A stretch of DNA of 64,000 nt, from the NCBI RefSeq assembly GCF_902167145.1, contig NC_050096.1, positions 181,943,825 to 182,007,824 on the forward strand. The letters are read 5' to 3'. Source of the stretch: Zea mays (Eukaryota > Streptophyta > Magnoliopsida > Poales > Poaceae). Shown piece after piece: positions 33,110 through 45,756 of this stretch. The position numbers and the translations under genes were made by a program. Each line of letters begins with the position of its first letter. Position 1 is the stretch's first letter. The notes beneath the pieces are model-generated. The model made no database searches and was not told the origin of the DNA. It worked only from the letters and a program-made list of their open reading frames with translations.

Positions 33110-34842
33110 TGTCGGGGACCATAATTAGGGGTACCCTCAAGACGCCTAATTCTCAGCTGGTAACCCCCATCAGCATAAAGCTGCAGAGGCCTGATGGGTG
33201 CGATTAAGTCAGGGATCAGTCCATACGAGTGACTTGATCAAGCTTCGCTCGAGCCTAGCCTCGGACAAGGGCAGCCGACCTCGAGGGACTTCCGTCTCGC
33301 CCGAGGCCCCCCTTTTAACGGCGGACACATCTCCGGCTCGCCCGAGGCCTTGGCTTCGCTAAGAAGCAACCCTGACTAAATCGCCGCACCGACTGACCGA
33401 GTTGCAGGAGCATTTAACGCAAAGGTGGCCTGACACCTCTATCCTGACGCGCGCCCACCGGCAGAGCCGAAGTGACCGCCGTCACTCCACCTCTCCACTG
33501 ACCGGTCTGACAGAAGGACAGCGCCGCCTGCGCCACTCCGACTGCAGTGCCACTCGACAGAGTGAGTCTGACAGGCAGTCAGGCCTTGCCAAAGGCGCCA
33601 TAGGAAGCTCCGCTCCGCCTGACCCAGGGCTCGGACTCGGGCTAAGCCCCGGAAGACGGCGAACTCCGCTCCGCCCGACCTAGGGCTCGGACTCGGGCTA
33701 AGACCCGGAAGACGAAAGAACTCCGCTCCGCCCGACCCAGGGCTCGGACTCGGGCTAAGCCCCGGAAGACGGCGAACTCCGCTCCGCCCGACCCAGGGCT
33801 CGGACTCGGGCTAAGACCCGGAAGACGGTGAACTCCGCTCCGCCCGACCCAGGGCTCGGACTCGGGCTAAGACCCGGAAGACGGCGAGCACCGTTCCGCC
33901 CGACCCAGGGCTTGGACTCGGGCTAAGACCCGGAAGACGGCGAAATCCGCTCCGCCCGACCCAGGGCTCGGACTCGGGCTCGGCCCCGGAAGACGACGAA
34001 CTCCGCCTCGCCCGACCCCAGGGCTCGGACTCCGCTCTGGCCTCTGCCGAACGATCTCTGCCTCGCCCGACCCAGGGGCTCGGGCTCGGCCTCGGCCACG
34101 GAAGACAGACTCGACCTCGGCTTCGGAGGAGCCCCCACGTCGCCCGACCTAGGGCACAGGCCCGCCATGTCAACGGAAAGCGCCATCATCATCCTACCCC
34201 GAGCCGACTCGGGTCACAGAGAACAAGACCGGTGTCCCATCAGGCTAGCTCCGCCAGATGGGCAATGATGGCGCCCCACAAGCTCTGTGACGACGGCGGC
34301 TCTCAGCTCTCTTACGGAAGCAGGGGGACGTCAGCAAGGACTCGACCGCTCCGACAGCTGTCCCTCCGCCAGGCTCCGTTGCTCCTCCGACAGCCACGAC
34401 ATCACGCCAGCAGGGTGCCAAGATCTCTCCGGCTGCCACATTGGCATGTACTTAGGGCGCTAGCTCTCCCTCCGCTAGACACGTAGCACTCTGCTACACC
34501 CCCATTGTACACCTGGATCCTCTCCTTACGCCTATAAAAGGAAGGACCAGGGCCTTCTTAGAGGAGGTTGGCCGCGCGGGGACGAGGACGGGACAGGCGC
34601 TCTCTCGGGGCCGCTCGCTTCCCTCACCCGCGTGGACGCTTGTAACCCCCTACTGCAAGCGCACCCGACCTGGGCGCGGGACGAACACGAAGGCCACGGG
34701 ATCTCCACCTCTCTCACGCCCGTCTCCGGCCACCTCGCTTCTCCCCCCTTCGCGCTCGCCCACGCGCTCGACCCATCTAGGCTGGGGCACGTGGCACACT
34801 CACTCGTCGGCTCAGGGACCCCCCGGTCTCGAAACGCCGACA
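33110..34842 (+). repeat. 3' LTR of Gypsy-2
   Basis: This is 1733 bp, TGTCGG to CCGACA, followed by TATAC. It is the same length as the 5' LTR with scattered substitutions only. The TATA box is at 34533-34539. Confidence 0.94.
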
Positions 34843-34989
34843 TATACTTAAATTCCTTTTTTGCATGTGTGACATTTATTCTTCTTAATATTTTTTCAAT
34901 GGATCAGACTTGTGAGTCATTTTCATAAACCAACGTCAAGCATGAATCCATGTTTCTTACTTGAAACCCTGAACAAACACCATTAGCAG

Positions 34990-35796
34990 GAGGCACTCGC
35001 ATTGGTGTCGCTCATCGATGACGAGAAGAAGCTTAGCGACTGCCAGTTCGACCTCTAGAAGCAGTCCTACGTGGTCGCATGCGCTGCTGTGTACGACAAG
35101 CTCCCACGAAGCCACCGCTTGGATGCGGTCCAGAGCAGCTGCACCGCACTATCCATTATTAAGCAGGTTGGGCCTCAATGTTAAGCACACGGTCTAGAGC
35201 AGCTGCACGACTCTCGGGTTGTTCTAGACACCGCATCTGACGACGACGCCATCACGCCGTCCAGCTCATCGTCCACCTGAAGCCCAACCTGCCATGTAAG
35301 TCGCTACTGACCGAACATGAATTCTTGTGCGCTGGGATGATGGCCGTTGCTGACGTTGTGTGAGTGTCCTCGAACATGATGTATGTAGTGGAGTAAAGCA
35401 TCCTGTGGTGCAACGGCCAGACGTACTACCTCGCTGATGAGCCCGGGGTGCACTTCGTTTGACAGTCCAACCAAGAGTCATCGGTACTCGTCATATCGCG
35501 CGCGTTCGACGACTACTATATCGAGGACTATGACGTCATCTTGGTGCCGAAGGTGACGCAGAGGTGGATCGACAACAGTGACCAGTTCGTCATCGTCGCC
35601 ACCGTCAGGATAGCTTTTGTGCCGGCCTACCTTTAATTTTCTTCGCAAACACACACACTTGCCTTTTTGTTTAAGGAAGAGCGTATGGTGGTGCGTGTCT
35701 GATGACTAACGATGTATGAGGGAATTTTTTCTGGCATGTGTAGAACATGCTCTCTAATGATGAGACCATACAAATCGTGGCATATATCGAAGTCTG
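34990..35796 (+). pseudogene. protein phosphatase 2C gene fragment, captured and decayed
   Basis: Four exon-like blocks retain PP2C features. 34990-35166 reads CAAVYDKLPRSHRLD then CTALSIIKQ. About 35210-35295 reads DSRVVLDTASDDDAIT then, after a frameshift, LKPNLP. 35389-35610 reads LADEPGVH, SRAFDDYY, VTQRWIDNSDQFVIVAT. 35744-35796 reads LSNDETIQIVAYIEV. Splice-like borders remain (AAGCAG/GTTGG at 35167, CAT/GTAAGT at 35296, GTAG at 35388, TGTAG at 35743), so it was copied from genomic DNA, not from mRNA. Stops at 35058 and in exon three, a frameshift, and loss of the metal-binding DG after ATD show it is non-functional. It lies within the Helitron and stops at CACTA-2. Confidence 0.82.
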
Positions 35797-35799
35797 CAT

Positions 35800-36175
35800 C
35801 ACTACCGGAATCCGGGCCTTTGCCGAGTGTCTGACTCTTTGCCGAGTGCATTTTATCGGGCACTCGGCAAATCAGGCTTTGCCGAGTGCCGCACTCGGCA
35901 AAGTCCTGCTCTCGGTAAAGAGCTCGTGTACCGAGTGCGGAACACTCGGTACAGAAAGACACTCGTCAAAGACGGATTTGCCGAGTGGCAACACTCGGCA
36001 AAGGCTGCGCTCGGCAAAGGGCCGTCAGCGACCGTCTAAAGCTGACGGCCGTCAGCCTTTGCCGAGGGCCGAAGGCCGGCACTCGGCAAAAAGGATTCTT
36101 TGCCGAGTGCCATATATCTGGCACTCGGCAAATAAGGTCTTTAACGAGTGTCTTCTTTGGACACTCGGCAAAGCA
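35800..36175 (+). repeat. left terminus and TTTGCCGAGTG subterminal repeats of CACTA-2
   Basis: More than ten TTTGCCGAGTG or CACTCGGCAAA motifs occur in alternating orientation, the probable TNPA-binding array. More copies occur at 37100-37300 after the foldback. Confidence 0.9.
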
Positions 36176-37115
36176 TATTTTTATTGTTTTCAATTTTGGC
36201 CACCAAACTTTTTGTGGTATGTTCCTACACTATGTAGACCTACATGTATCATTTTGGGACAATTCTAACAGTGTTTTCAATAGCTAGTAGATTTAGTTCG
36301 TTTATTTGAATTTCTTCAGAACATTTAGATTTGAACTGTAAGTCACTCGAAACTTGGATAATCGTGCATGCAAAAATGATACACATGCTATTTAGCACAA
36401 GTTACGACTGATTTCAGGAGCGGACCAGAAACTTCGAGCAACATGCTCACTAAACATGGTCGTGCACTTGCCATCCACATGTTTAAAAATTGTATAAAAC
36501 ACAAACAAAGTCAAAAAATCATGAAACTTGTCCACATGTCATGATATCATATGTAGAGGCTGTGATAAAAATTTGAAAAAGTTTCGAGAAAACTGTGACA
36601 CACTATGTGTAGAAACCTAATTGAACTACACATGAAATCATAGAGTTTCAATGTAGTTCTCCTAGGTTTCTACACATAGTACGTCACAACTTTCTCAAAA
36701 CATTCTCAAATTTTTATCACAGCCTCTACATATGATATCATGACACGTGGACAAGTTTCATGATTTTTTGACTTTGTTTGTGTTTTATACAATTTTTAAA
36801 CTGCTGGATGGCAAGTTCACAGCCATGTTGAATGAGCATGGTGCTCGAAGTTTCCGGTCCGCTCATGAAATCGGTCGTAACTTATGCTAAATAGCATGTG
36901 TATTATTTTTGCATGCACGATTTTCCAAGTTTTGAGTGACTTGCAGTTCAAATGTGAATTTTCCGAAGAAATTCAAATAAACGAACTAAATCTACTAGCT
37001 ATAGAAAACACTTTTCTAATTGTCCTAAAATGGTACATGTAGGTCTACATAGTGTAGGAGCATATCACAAAAAGTTTGGTTGGGAAAATAAAAAAAATGT
37101 AATTTGCCGAGTGTC
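36160..37115. repeat. large foldback with arms of about 470 bp
   Basis: The sequence from about 36160 to 36635 is the inverted complement, at high identity, of about 36650-37115 (for example TACACTATGTAGACCTACAT at about 36223 against its complement at about 37040). The centre is near 36640. Arms include CACTCGGCAAA units at their outer ends. No coding capacity. Confidence 0.85.
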
Positions 37116-37289
37116 AGAGGGTGACACTCGGCAAAGTAAGCTTTACCGAGTGTCAGACGGCAGACACTCGATAAAGTATTTTCGAAAACCCTAAATCCGA
37201 CCTTTGTCGAGTGCCTGTCAGATGGCACTCGACAAAGAACATTTTAAAATTTAAAAAAAACTTTGCCGAGTGCTAGATGGCAGGCACTC

Positions 37290-37600
37290 GGCAAAGAGGG
37301 TGAAATTAACAGACCGCGACCGCCGCTCCTTCTCCTTCTATTCTCATTCTCCTTTCACTCACCGCCACCGCCTCCTCCTCCCTCACCCGCCGCCGCCGCC
37401 TCCTCCCTCATCCGCCGCCGCTGAGCATGCCTCCCTCGCGCGCCTGTCTGTCCTCCACCGCTCTCCACCGCAACCCTTCTGTCCTCCACCGCTCTCCACC
37501 GCCGCCCGCTCTCCACCGCCGCAAGCGGCCTCCTCCGCCGGTCGTGCCCTCCGTCGGCCACCCTCTGTCACCAGTAATTAAGGTAATAAACTTATTGAAT
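37290..37600 (+). other. GC/CT-rich leader region of CACTA-2
   Basis: This CCGCC- and CTCC-rich block follows the last subterminal repeats and precedes an AT-rich stretch (37600-38100) before the transposase ATG. It is probably 5' untranslated exon and intron sequence. No protein is recognised, and 37600-38120 holds nothing else that I recognise. Confidence 0.35.
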
Positions 37601-40600
37601 TGTACTTATTGAATTTAGGTAATAAACTTATTTAATGTACTTATTGAATTGCAAGCTTTGTTGATTGACCAGCAAAAGAATTTAGTGAGACTATTGTTTT
37701 AGCCCATCAAGTCCATAACTATGTTCAGGTTATTGAAAAGAAGGTGCTTACTTCTAGAACAACTCTGCTAATATTATTGAAAAGAAATTAGTTGCACTAT
37801 TGTTTTAATAAAAATGTAGTTTGCATGTAATATTACAAATGTAGTTTGCATGTAGTCGGCCACCCTCTGTCGCTGGTAATATTATAGTTTCCATGTAGTA
37901 TATATAATAAAAATGTATTTTTCATATAGTTATGTAGTTTTGTTGTACTATCTCTCATGGATTGAATATATGTAGATGTGATTGTCGGCCATTGTGCCGT
38001 TGAATTATGCGTGGATGTCAGCCATCGTGCTGTTACTTATATTTGCAGGCTTTGGAAACCTCCCCGTGCATGGGAGGTGCTACCAAATTTTTTGGTTGAC
38101 ATACTTCTTTATATCTGTTAGAGGATGGAGGACCGTGAGTGGATGTACACGGGCCGTAGCGGAAGGAACGATGTCACCACTGAATGGATTAGAAAGACCG
38201 ATGATTTCGTGGAACGAGCATATGACGAAGCTGCTAAAGGAGCGAGTCTAGTCCCATTCCCATGCAGCAAATGTGCCAACCGAAAAAGAAAACTAAAGAA
38301 GGCCATGGTAGAACATATTTGGAAGAATGGATTTACGCCGGGCTATACTCGGTGGATCTTTCATGGTGAAGCGCATCGTACAAGAGAGGAGGTGCTGAGA
38401 CAACGTGTCGAGGATTATGACGCGGATGCGGGGGTAGCGGATATGTTGAACGACTATCAGGAGGCAAAGTACATGGGAGGATGTATGGATGACGAGCCAG
38501 AGCCAACTTCAAAGGCGTTCTACGACATGATTGACGCGGCACAGAAGCCCCTTCATGACCAGACAAAGGTTTCTCAACTGGAAGCCATTGGGCGTATAAT
38601 GGCGTTCAAGTCGCAGTACAACATGAGTAGAGACGCATTCGATGGCTTGTTGACGGTTATTGGGAGCCTGCTTCTGGATGATCACGTTCTGCCAAAGAGC
38701 ATGTACGAGGCACAGAAACTCCTTCGTGCACTCAAGATGACGTATGAGTAGATTCATGCTTGTTCGAAGGGCTGTGTGCTATTTAGGAAGGAATACGCAG
38801 AGGCAAAGTACTGTCCCAAGTGTAAATCGTCTAGGTTAATGGAGGTAGACTATGGTGATGGACAGAAGAGGGAGCTCGACATCCCCTTGACAATCCTACG
38901 GCACCTTCCGTTCATACTGAGGATCCAGCGTCTGTACATGACAGAGGAATCCGCAAAACAGATGACATGGCACAAAAATGGAAAATGATACAGTCCTGAC
39001 AAGATGGTGCACGCATCCGATGGTGAAGCATGGAAACACTTTGATGCCATTCACCGTGAGAAAGCCGAAGAGGCTCGTAATGTACGTGTTGCGTTGGCCA
39101 CAGATGGGTTCAATCCCTATGGAATGAGCGCTGTCCCATACACATGTTGGCCCGTGTTTGTTATCCCAATCAATCTCCCCCCTGGTGTGTGCTTTCAAAG
39201 GCAGAATATATTCGTGTCGTTGATAATCCCGGACACCCGGGGAATAAAATGGGTGTGTACATGGAGCCTTTGATCAATGAACTGGTACATGCCTAGGAGG
39301 AAGGGGTATGGACGTATGACCGAGGTACGAAGACAAACTTCAGAATGCATGTTTGGTACCAGTACTCCATGCATGACTTACCGGCGTATGGGCTATTCTG
39401 CACCTAGTGTGTTCACGACAAGTTCCCATGCCCAGTTTGCAAGAAAGCTCTCAGGTTCATTTGGTTGAAAAAGGGTGGCAAATATTCGTCCTTTGATAAA
39501 CATCGACAATTTCTCCCTCCTGACCATCCATTCCGCCTAGACATCAAGAACTTTATGAAAGGTGTCGTAGTGACAGACCACCCACCTGCAACGATGACTG
39601 GCGCCGAAATTCGTCAACAGATAGATGGGCTCGTGGCCAATACAGAAGGTGGTTTTGTGGGATATGGTGAGCAGCATATGTGGACACATAAGTCTGGCTT
39701 GACTTGGCTCCCCTATTATGACGACCTGCTCCTTCCACACAACATTGACGTGATGCACACTGAAAAGAATGTTGTTGAGGCACTATGGGCAACAAATATG
39801 GACATTCCTGATAAGTCAAAGTATAACGTAAAGGCAAGAGTGGATCTGGCAATGTTATGTGATAGACCAAACCAAGAGATGAAGCCGCCAAGTGGTGGAA
39901 AGACATGGAGAAGGCCTAAGGCCGATTTCGTCCTAAGCAGGGCCTAGAGGAAGGAAGTACTTCAGTGGATCAAGATGTTGATGTTCCCTGATGGGTATGC
40001 AGCTAACCTGAGTAGGGGGGTGAACTTATCTACTATGCGAGTCTTAGGGATGAAGAGTCATGACTTCCACATATGCATTGAACGGATTCTTCCTGCGATG
40101 GTTTAAGGCTATGTCCCAGAGCATGTCTGGCTAGCGCTTTCAGAGTTGAGCTATTTCTTCCGTCAGCTTTGTGCAAAAGAGTTATCTCGGACCGTGGTTG
40201 CAGACATGGAAAGATTGGCACCCGTGTTACTGCGTAAGCTTGAGAAGATATTTCTACCTGGCTTCTTCAATCCAATGCAGCATTTGATTCTTCATCTCCC
40301 CTATGAGGCACGAATGGGGGGCCCGTGCAGGGACGTTGGTGCTATCCAATCGAGAAATGTCTAAAGACTATTCGAAAGAAATGTAGAAATAAATGCAAAA
40401 TCGAGGCTTCCATTGCAGAGGCATACATTCTAGAGGAGGTGTCAAACTTCACAACAACTTATTATGGTGACAAACTGCCGAGCGTGCATAATCCACCCCC
40501 TCGTTACAATGATGGCGACAATGAATCGAACCTTAGCATATTTCGAGGCCAACTCGGTAGCGCAAGTGGCTCGACCACCAAGATCCTGACACATGAAGAG

Positions 40601-41067
40601 TGGCGGCATATCATGCTATATGTATTGACCAACCTTGAAGAGGTGACGCCATACATGGAACAATTTCTTCATGAATTCTGGCGTCGATCAAGGGACCCCA
40701 CTCCACAGGAATATGACACTCTTCTTAGAAAGGGTGCGAGAAATGGGTTGCCCGATTTCATTTCCTGGTTCAAATGTAAGGTACATGTTTAGTTTGTCAA
40801 AGAGATCCGTCTATGAACTCAATTTAATGTCTTTTAACTTGCGAATACTTGCAGGGCCAAAGAGATCCGTTTATGAGTGCCGAGTTGAGACAAGTAGCCA
40901 ACGGCTTTGCTTATAGGGTCAAGAAATATTCTGGGTATGACGTCAATGGATACCGTTTTTGCACAACAAACTACGACAAAAGTTGGCCCAATCGGAAAAC
41001 AACGTGTTTTGGAGTCTTTACGCCCGGCCTTGACGATGTCGATTATTTTGGATGAATCGAAGAAATA

Positions 41068-44000
41068 TGTAACACAACTGGTGTTACTGCCACTAAAACT
41101 TGAGCATAACATCATAAGCATTGGCATATCATGTGTTTGTCACACCTAGAGTGCATTCACTAGGTAAAAATTTCAAATAAGTTGTATTGATGTGACATCT
41201 CATGAGGGAAACCCTAGGGTACAGTGCTTGACCCTAAACTGGGCTCAGAAGAATAAACAAAGCCTAATAAGAGAAAACTTCAAATCTCATTATAAATGGT
41301 CATAAAATATCACCATGTGTGGACTTAAGTAGCATCAAAACCCTAGAAGTACCAGAAACCCTAAATAGACCCCTGTAAAACCCTGGAATGAAACCCTAGG
41401 GGTTATCTGTAAAAGTGTGCACATTTTGGACCTAAGTGCAAAAATCAAGGCATTAGGGTACCTTAAGTCATATGGTTCACATAATTGGGGATTCCCAAGT
41501 CAAAAGATGTGAATTGGACTTATTTGTAAAAAGCCCTATTTGAACCCTATGGGGTTAAGTCTGATTTTCAGTACATTTGGCTCAACTTTGGGGCCATATA
41601 TCTTCCAAATTATGAAGATTTTGCCCTAGGTCACCACATCAAGTTTGTAGGGCTTTAATAGGGGAACAACTTCGCTATAGAGATTAAGCCCTGGTACTAT
41701 GAAAGGTTTTGAGAAAATTGGACCCAAAGATGGGCTGTCAGACTGTCTTAGGTCTGAATTCAGGCTGACAGTGTGATTGGACAATCTTTGGACTTTAATT
41801 CGACTATAATCCAGTCAGAGTTTGGCTATGGTTGCTATTGTAAGTTTGTAGCTGAATCATTAGGCTACAACTTTGCTGCAGAATGTTGGTCTAGTTGCCA
41901 TATGAAATCAGGAGAAAATTCGTCCCCAACTTGGTCTGTCAGGCCGACTGAATGAACTTCGCGATGGTACAGTGACCGGATTGGGCCGCTAGCGCAGAGA
42001 CCTCGCCGTCGGCAATCTCCGCGGTTGGATTCACGCCGCCGTTAGGATTCGTGCTCACCGGTACCGGATAGCGCTCCCAGGTGAAAGATCCTGGCAACGG
42101 ATAAACTTGGACCCGATCGACGGGGAGTTCACCGCACCCGCTCGGATTACAGTCGGCCGGATTGGTCCTCGCCAGCGTTAGCCGTTTACCGACCATGCGC
42201 CACGTGCCCGAGCATCTTACCATGTCGCAGTTAGTCGTGTTAAGCGTATCCGGTGATCACCAGAGAGCTTGCCACGGTAATAGACACCAATCACGCGCGC
42301 TAGTGACCTCCTATTCCTCCGACCGCCGCGCGTCTTCGTCCAATTCCCTGGCCACCGCTCATGCCTACTATAAATTGAGCACGTCGTGAGCTCCATTGGG
42401 TAATCACCCATCCATAGCACCAACGCTTGTCTTCAATTGTCCACCAGAGACCGCGAATCGCTCATTCCCCCAATTATGTTTCCGCCGCCGTGGTAGAACC
42501 CTTGTCGTGGCCAGCGCATCTCAGGTCCATTCATACCCTCTGAGTTCTCGTTTCAGTGTTCTTGGATGCTCCGGATACTCTCTGACCCATCCAATTGAGC
42601 TAGAGTCCCTAGGATCGTCGGGAACACGTTTGAATGTCCGCGATGCCCGCTGTCACCGTGGACAGAGTAGGTTAGATCGCCGTTCGTGAAATTAGTTGAG
42701 GGGAAACGATGGTTAGGACTTGAATTCGGTTTCGGCCAAAGCAGAGCACCAGTCCTCAAGTAATCTAGCCGGTACAAGCTCGCCGGAGCGCGGCCCAGCG
42801 CCGTTCGCCGTCGTGGGCTTCAGACTGTGAAGAAATAGAAGTGTAGGGATCTTTTCGCAAGTGTCAGTGACCTAGTTAAATAGTGCACATGAATCTTCCT
42901 TAGTTATTCAAACCGATGGGGGGATTTCTGCAAAAATGGTAGAGCGGCGTGCGCGCGGGCGCTTTCCTCCAGTGATGGGCCGACTTGGGCCGGTTGCGGT
43001 CCAGAACTGTTCATTATTTTTCTTTTTCCTTTTCTACCAGAGCTAAAAAAATTCTAGAAAATTACAGAAAAATGCTAAAAATACCAAATCAATTTTTCTA
43101 GGCTTCTAATTTTCTATAGTATTTAATTAAAATAGTTTTATGATTTTTAGTTCCAATAGGGAATTTTGGGACATTTAAAATAGCCAAAAACCATGCTTCT
43201 GGATTTTTAGGGAATAAATAATAAATCCAAAATTCACTAAACTTTTAGAGTAAACTCTAAATAATATTTTGAAGCCTTAGGTAAAGTTTGGTATGATTTG
43301 GACCATGTTTGATACTTAGAACCCAAAACCCTAGCCTCTACCCTATGAACTTCACTATAGACTCCGAAAACCCTAGTTTCTTGGAGATCCGTGAAGGAAA
43401 GTTGTATTCAAGACTTTAGATAATAAACTTTTATTATCTTTGCATCCTCATGAGCATTACATGAACATTCATGTGGCTATATTTAGAAAACAAGGAGGAA
43501 GTAGAGGTCGAAGAAGCGAGGACTTCACCACCACCACCTGAAGAACATCAGGCAGGAAACTGTTTTTATTTTGATATCTGCAAAGCAGAGCCTGATTCAC
43601 CAGTAACACAAGGCAAGCCCCGGTGCATTTGCCACCTCCTTGTTATTTTGAAATCTTTCTCACTTACTTGATGCATTAAGTGATAGGAGTTGTGTGCTAA
43701 ACCAATTGTTGCATTTCCTTCCTTGAAGTTGATTACCTTAGTCCCCTGTTTTACTAAAAGGTTTTTCTTATGCTTAGCATTGCTTTAGAAAAACAAAATG
43801 TTTTGTTTTCACAAAAGATGATGCTTCAAAGTGGGTGGGATGTTTTCGAAAATAAAACCTGATGGTGAATCCATCATGGCCATGATGGGTTCAACATCGA
43901 AAAAGATGTACCTCTGCTAGGTACTAAACTTTGGGTTGAAATGATAAAGTTGAGACCGGGCGGGTGACTTGCACGAGAAGAGGGTCTCGATGTAGTGTCT

Positions 44001-45083
44001 CCGTCTGAGTCGATTAAGGACCTTCTCGATGTAGGCTTGCTGATCGAGGACCCTTTAACTGGTCACATGCCTCATCATGGGTAAGCTTTGCCTCGGGCAG
44101 ACTAATACCAGAATAAGATAACACGCAATGGGAGTGGAGAGATGGCGAGAGTAGCGTGTACCCTCCGTGGCAAGAGGCTGGACGGTGGTGTATCTATGCT
44201 CTCGGTTGGCGTGAACCTGATCTGGTCTTAAGAACCCCGGTGGCGAGTTGACATATGCAAGGGTTAAGTGCTACATATGTCGTGTGATCGGAGATCCTCA
44301 GCTGAGTATAATCGATTCGGATCGCCATAACTTCGCGGATATGAAGACTTGGTCACTGCCCTACATGTAGCAATCCAGTGAAGATAAAGGGGTGATAAGA
44401 AATTGGCTAGTTTAGATCAAGCGATTAAACTAGGGTAGAAATAACTCTAGTTGTAGGTAACTTCACTTAACATGACAAGTAAAATTTGATTTTTAAGGAC
44501 CCACTGTTAGTAAGCATTTCTGCAAATAGAGTCTTTGATTATTGACAAGCCATACCTTGACTCCCAAAGACCAGCATATCCTTGAGAGTCTTTTATGTTG
44601 ACGGGTAAGTCTTGCGAAAGTACACTTCGTACTCAGGGCTTTGTCCCATGATGTTTTAGGTGAGGAAGCAGCAAACTTTTGCTGCTTTTGTTCAAAGATG
44701 GTGCCCAAAGAAGAAAACGAGGAGTAAAGCTTCGGGAGGAAAGGTTCCTCCATTAAAACTTTTGTTTGATATTTATCGGGAGGGGTTTTTGGCTCCCAGT
44801 AATGTAATAATAATACTTCAACACTCTTATCTTTTAGCCCTGGTCTATAATAAATACTACTCTTTCTTACTTTTCAATAAAGTAAACTGTTGTAACTGCT
44901 TCCGCATTGTCGTACCTCCAATGTATTGTAATGTCTGCGTGATGGGTGAAACGCTCTTGGGAAAGGTAAGGAATGCAGATATCGAACTTATCAAGTGATT
45001 CAGGGGCACCTGCAGGGTTGTCTGAGGTCCGTTGGACAAGTACAACTGTAGGTGGGCCTAATGACTTGGGAGGTTCCGTCACA
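41068..45083. mobile_element. solo LTR of 4016 bp inside the CACTA-2 transposase
   Basis: It begins TGTAACAC and ends CCGTCACA, with the 5-bp duplication AAATA at 41063-41067 and 45084-45088. Removing it restores the transposase reading. It has a TATA box (CTATAAATTGAGC at 42369-42375) and AATAAA signals (for example near 44874). No gag, pol, primer site or second LTR was seen, so it is best explained by LTR-LTR recombination. Its length suits the long LTRs of some gypsy (Del/Tekay-like) families, but the family is not proven. Confidence 0.82.
42369..42375 (+). promoter_or_regulatory. TATA box in the 4-kb solo LTR
   Basis: ACTATAAATTGAGCACG follows a GC-richer segment (41930-42360). It fits the core promoter of a plant LTR and gives the probable orientation of the LTR as plus. 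Confidence 0.5.
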
Positions 45084-45756
45084 AAATATATGAGCTCAAT
45101 TTTTATGGTTCCAAACCTCTTACTCCAGTGATATTCAAATGTCATTGGTTTGACCCTCAAGTGATGAGACGGATACATTCTAATCTTGGGATAGTCAAAA
45201 TTCGACAAGATTCCGCCTTACCAGGAGACGATGTCTATATCTTTGCCCAACAGGCCACACAAGTGTATTATCTCCCATATGTGTGCCAAACGAAAGAACA
45301 TCTTAAGGGTTGGGATGTTGTGTATAAGGTATCGCCGCACGGGAGGTTACCTGTTCCTAACGATGAAGATTATAACTTAGACTCGGATACATATGATGAA
45401 GAGTTCTTCCAAGAAGATGGGCTAGAAGGGCGATTTGATATAGATTTAACCGAAGCTATCAGAATGGACGTAGATATTGAAATGGCTGTTGATGAGGAGG
45501 ATGATGAGGTGCAAAATGATAATGACTTAGTAATCCTTGAAGGTAATGACATTAATGACGAACTTGCGTCTTCCGATGGTGTTGAGATTGAAATGGTTGA
45601 TAGTGATGATGAGAGTTATGATCCGGCTAACCCCGACACATATGAAGATTATTTTTAACGTAATGCTATATGACTTTTTATTCCGCACCTGTTTTTAAAT
45701 ATATCTTTTTATATGTGCTTATTTGTTTACTCTTAATTGCAGTTTTTTGGAAAAAA

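Larger units (their letters stand above)
22716..34842 (+). mobile_element. Gypsy-2: Tat-lineage LTR retrotransposon with pol deleted
   Basis: It is the same family as Gypsy-1 but on the plus strand. The 5-bp duplication TATAC occurs at 22711-22715 and 34843-34847, and both LTRs are 1733 bp. It has gag-protease (one frameshift), the first 48 codons or so of pol, then a junction near 27902 to sequence that in Gypsy-1 lies just past pol. About 3.2 kb covering RT, both RNases H and integrase is missing. A spliced accessory gene runs antisense at 28334-31672. It cannot move by its own enzymes now; mobilisation in trans before or after the deletion is possible. Confidence 0.93.
38125..45658 (+). 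pseudogene. TNP2-like transposase of CACTA-2, split by a solo LTR
   Basis: The start is MEDREWMYTGRSGRND, the transposase-associated domain with CSKCANRKRK. The Transposase_21 region runs from about 38500 to 39950 (LPHNIDVMHTEKNV near 39735). DUF4218-like sequence covers about 39960-40500 and DUF4216-like sequence 40856-41067 plus 45089-45330 (IFKCHWFDPQ). An acidic C-terminal tail ends at TAA 45656-45658. A likely intron runs from about 40775 to 40855. Lesions: TAG 38749-38751, TGA near 38986, a frameshift near 39260, further stops at 39285, 39945 and 40105, and a frameshift near 40330. The 4016-bp solo LTR interrupts the codons for EEIYELNF. It is inactive. Confidence 0.87.

Noticed and set aside
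35800..36175. CRISPR-like regular repeats
   Set aside because: TTTGCCGAGTG units alternate in orientation with irregular spacing and lie next to CACTA termini; they are transposon subterminal repeats in a plant genome.
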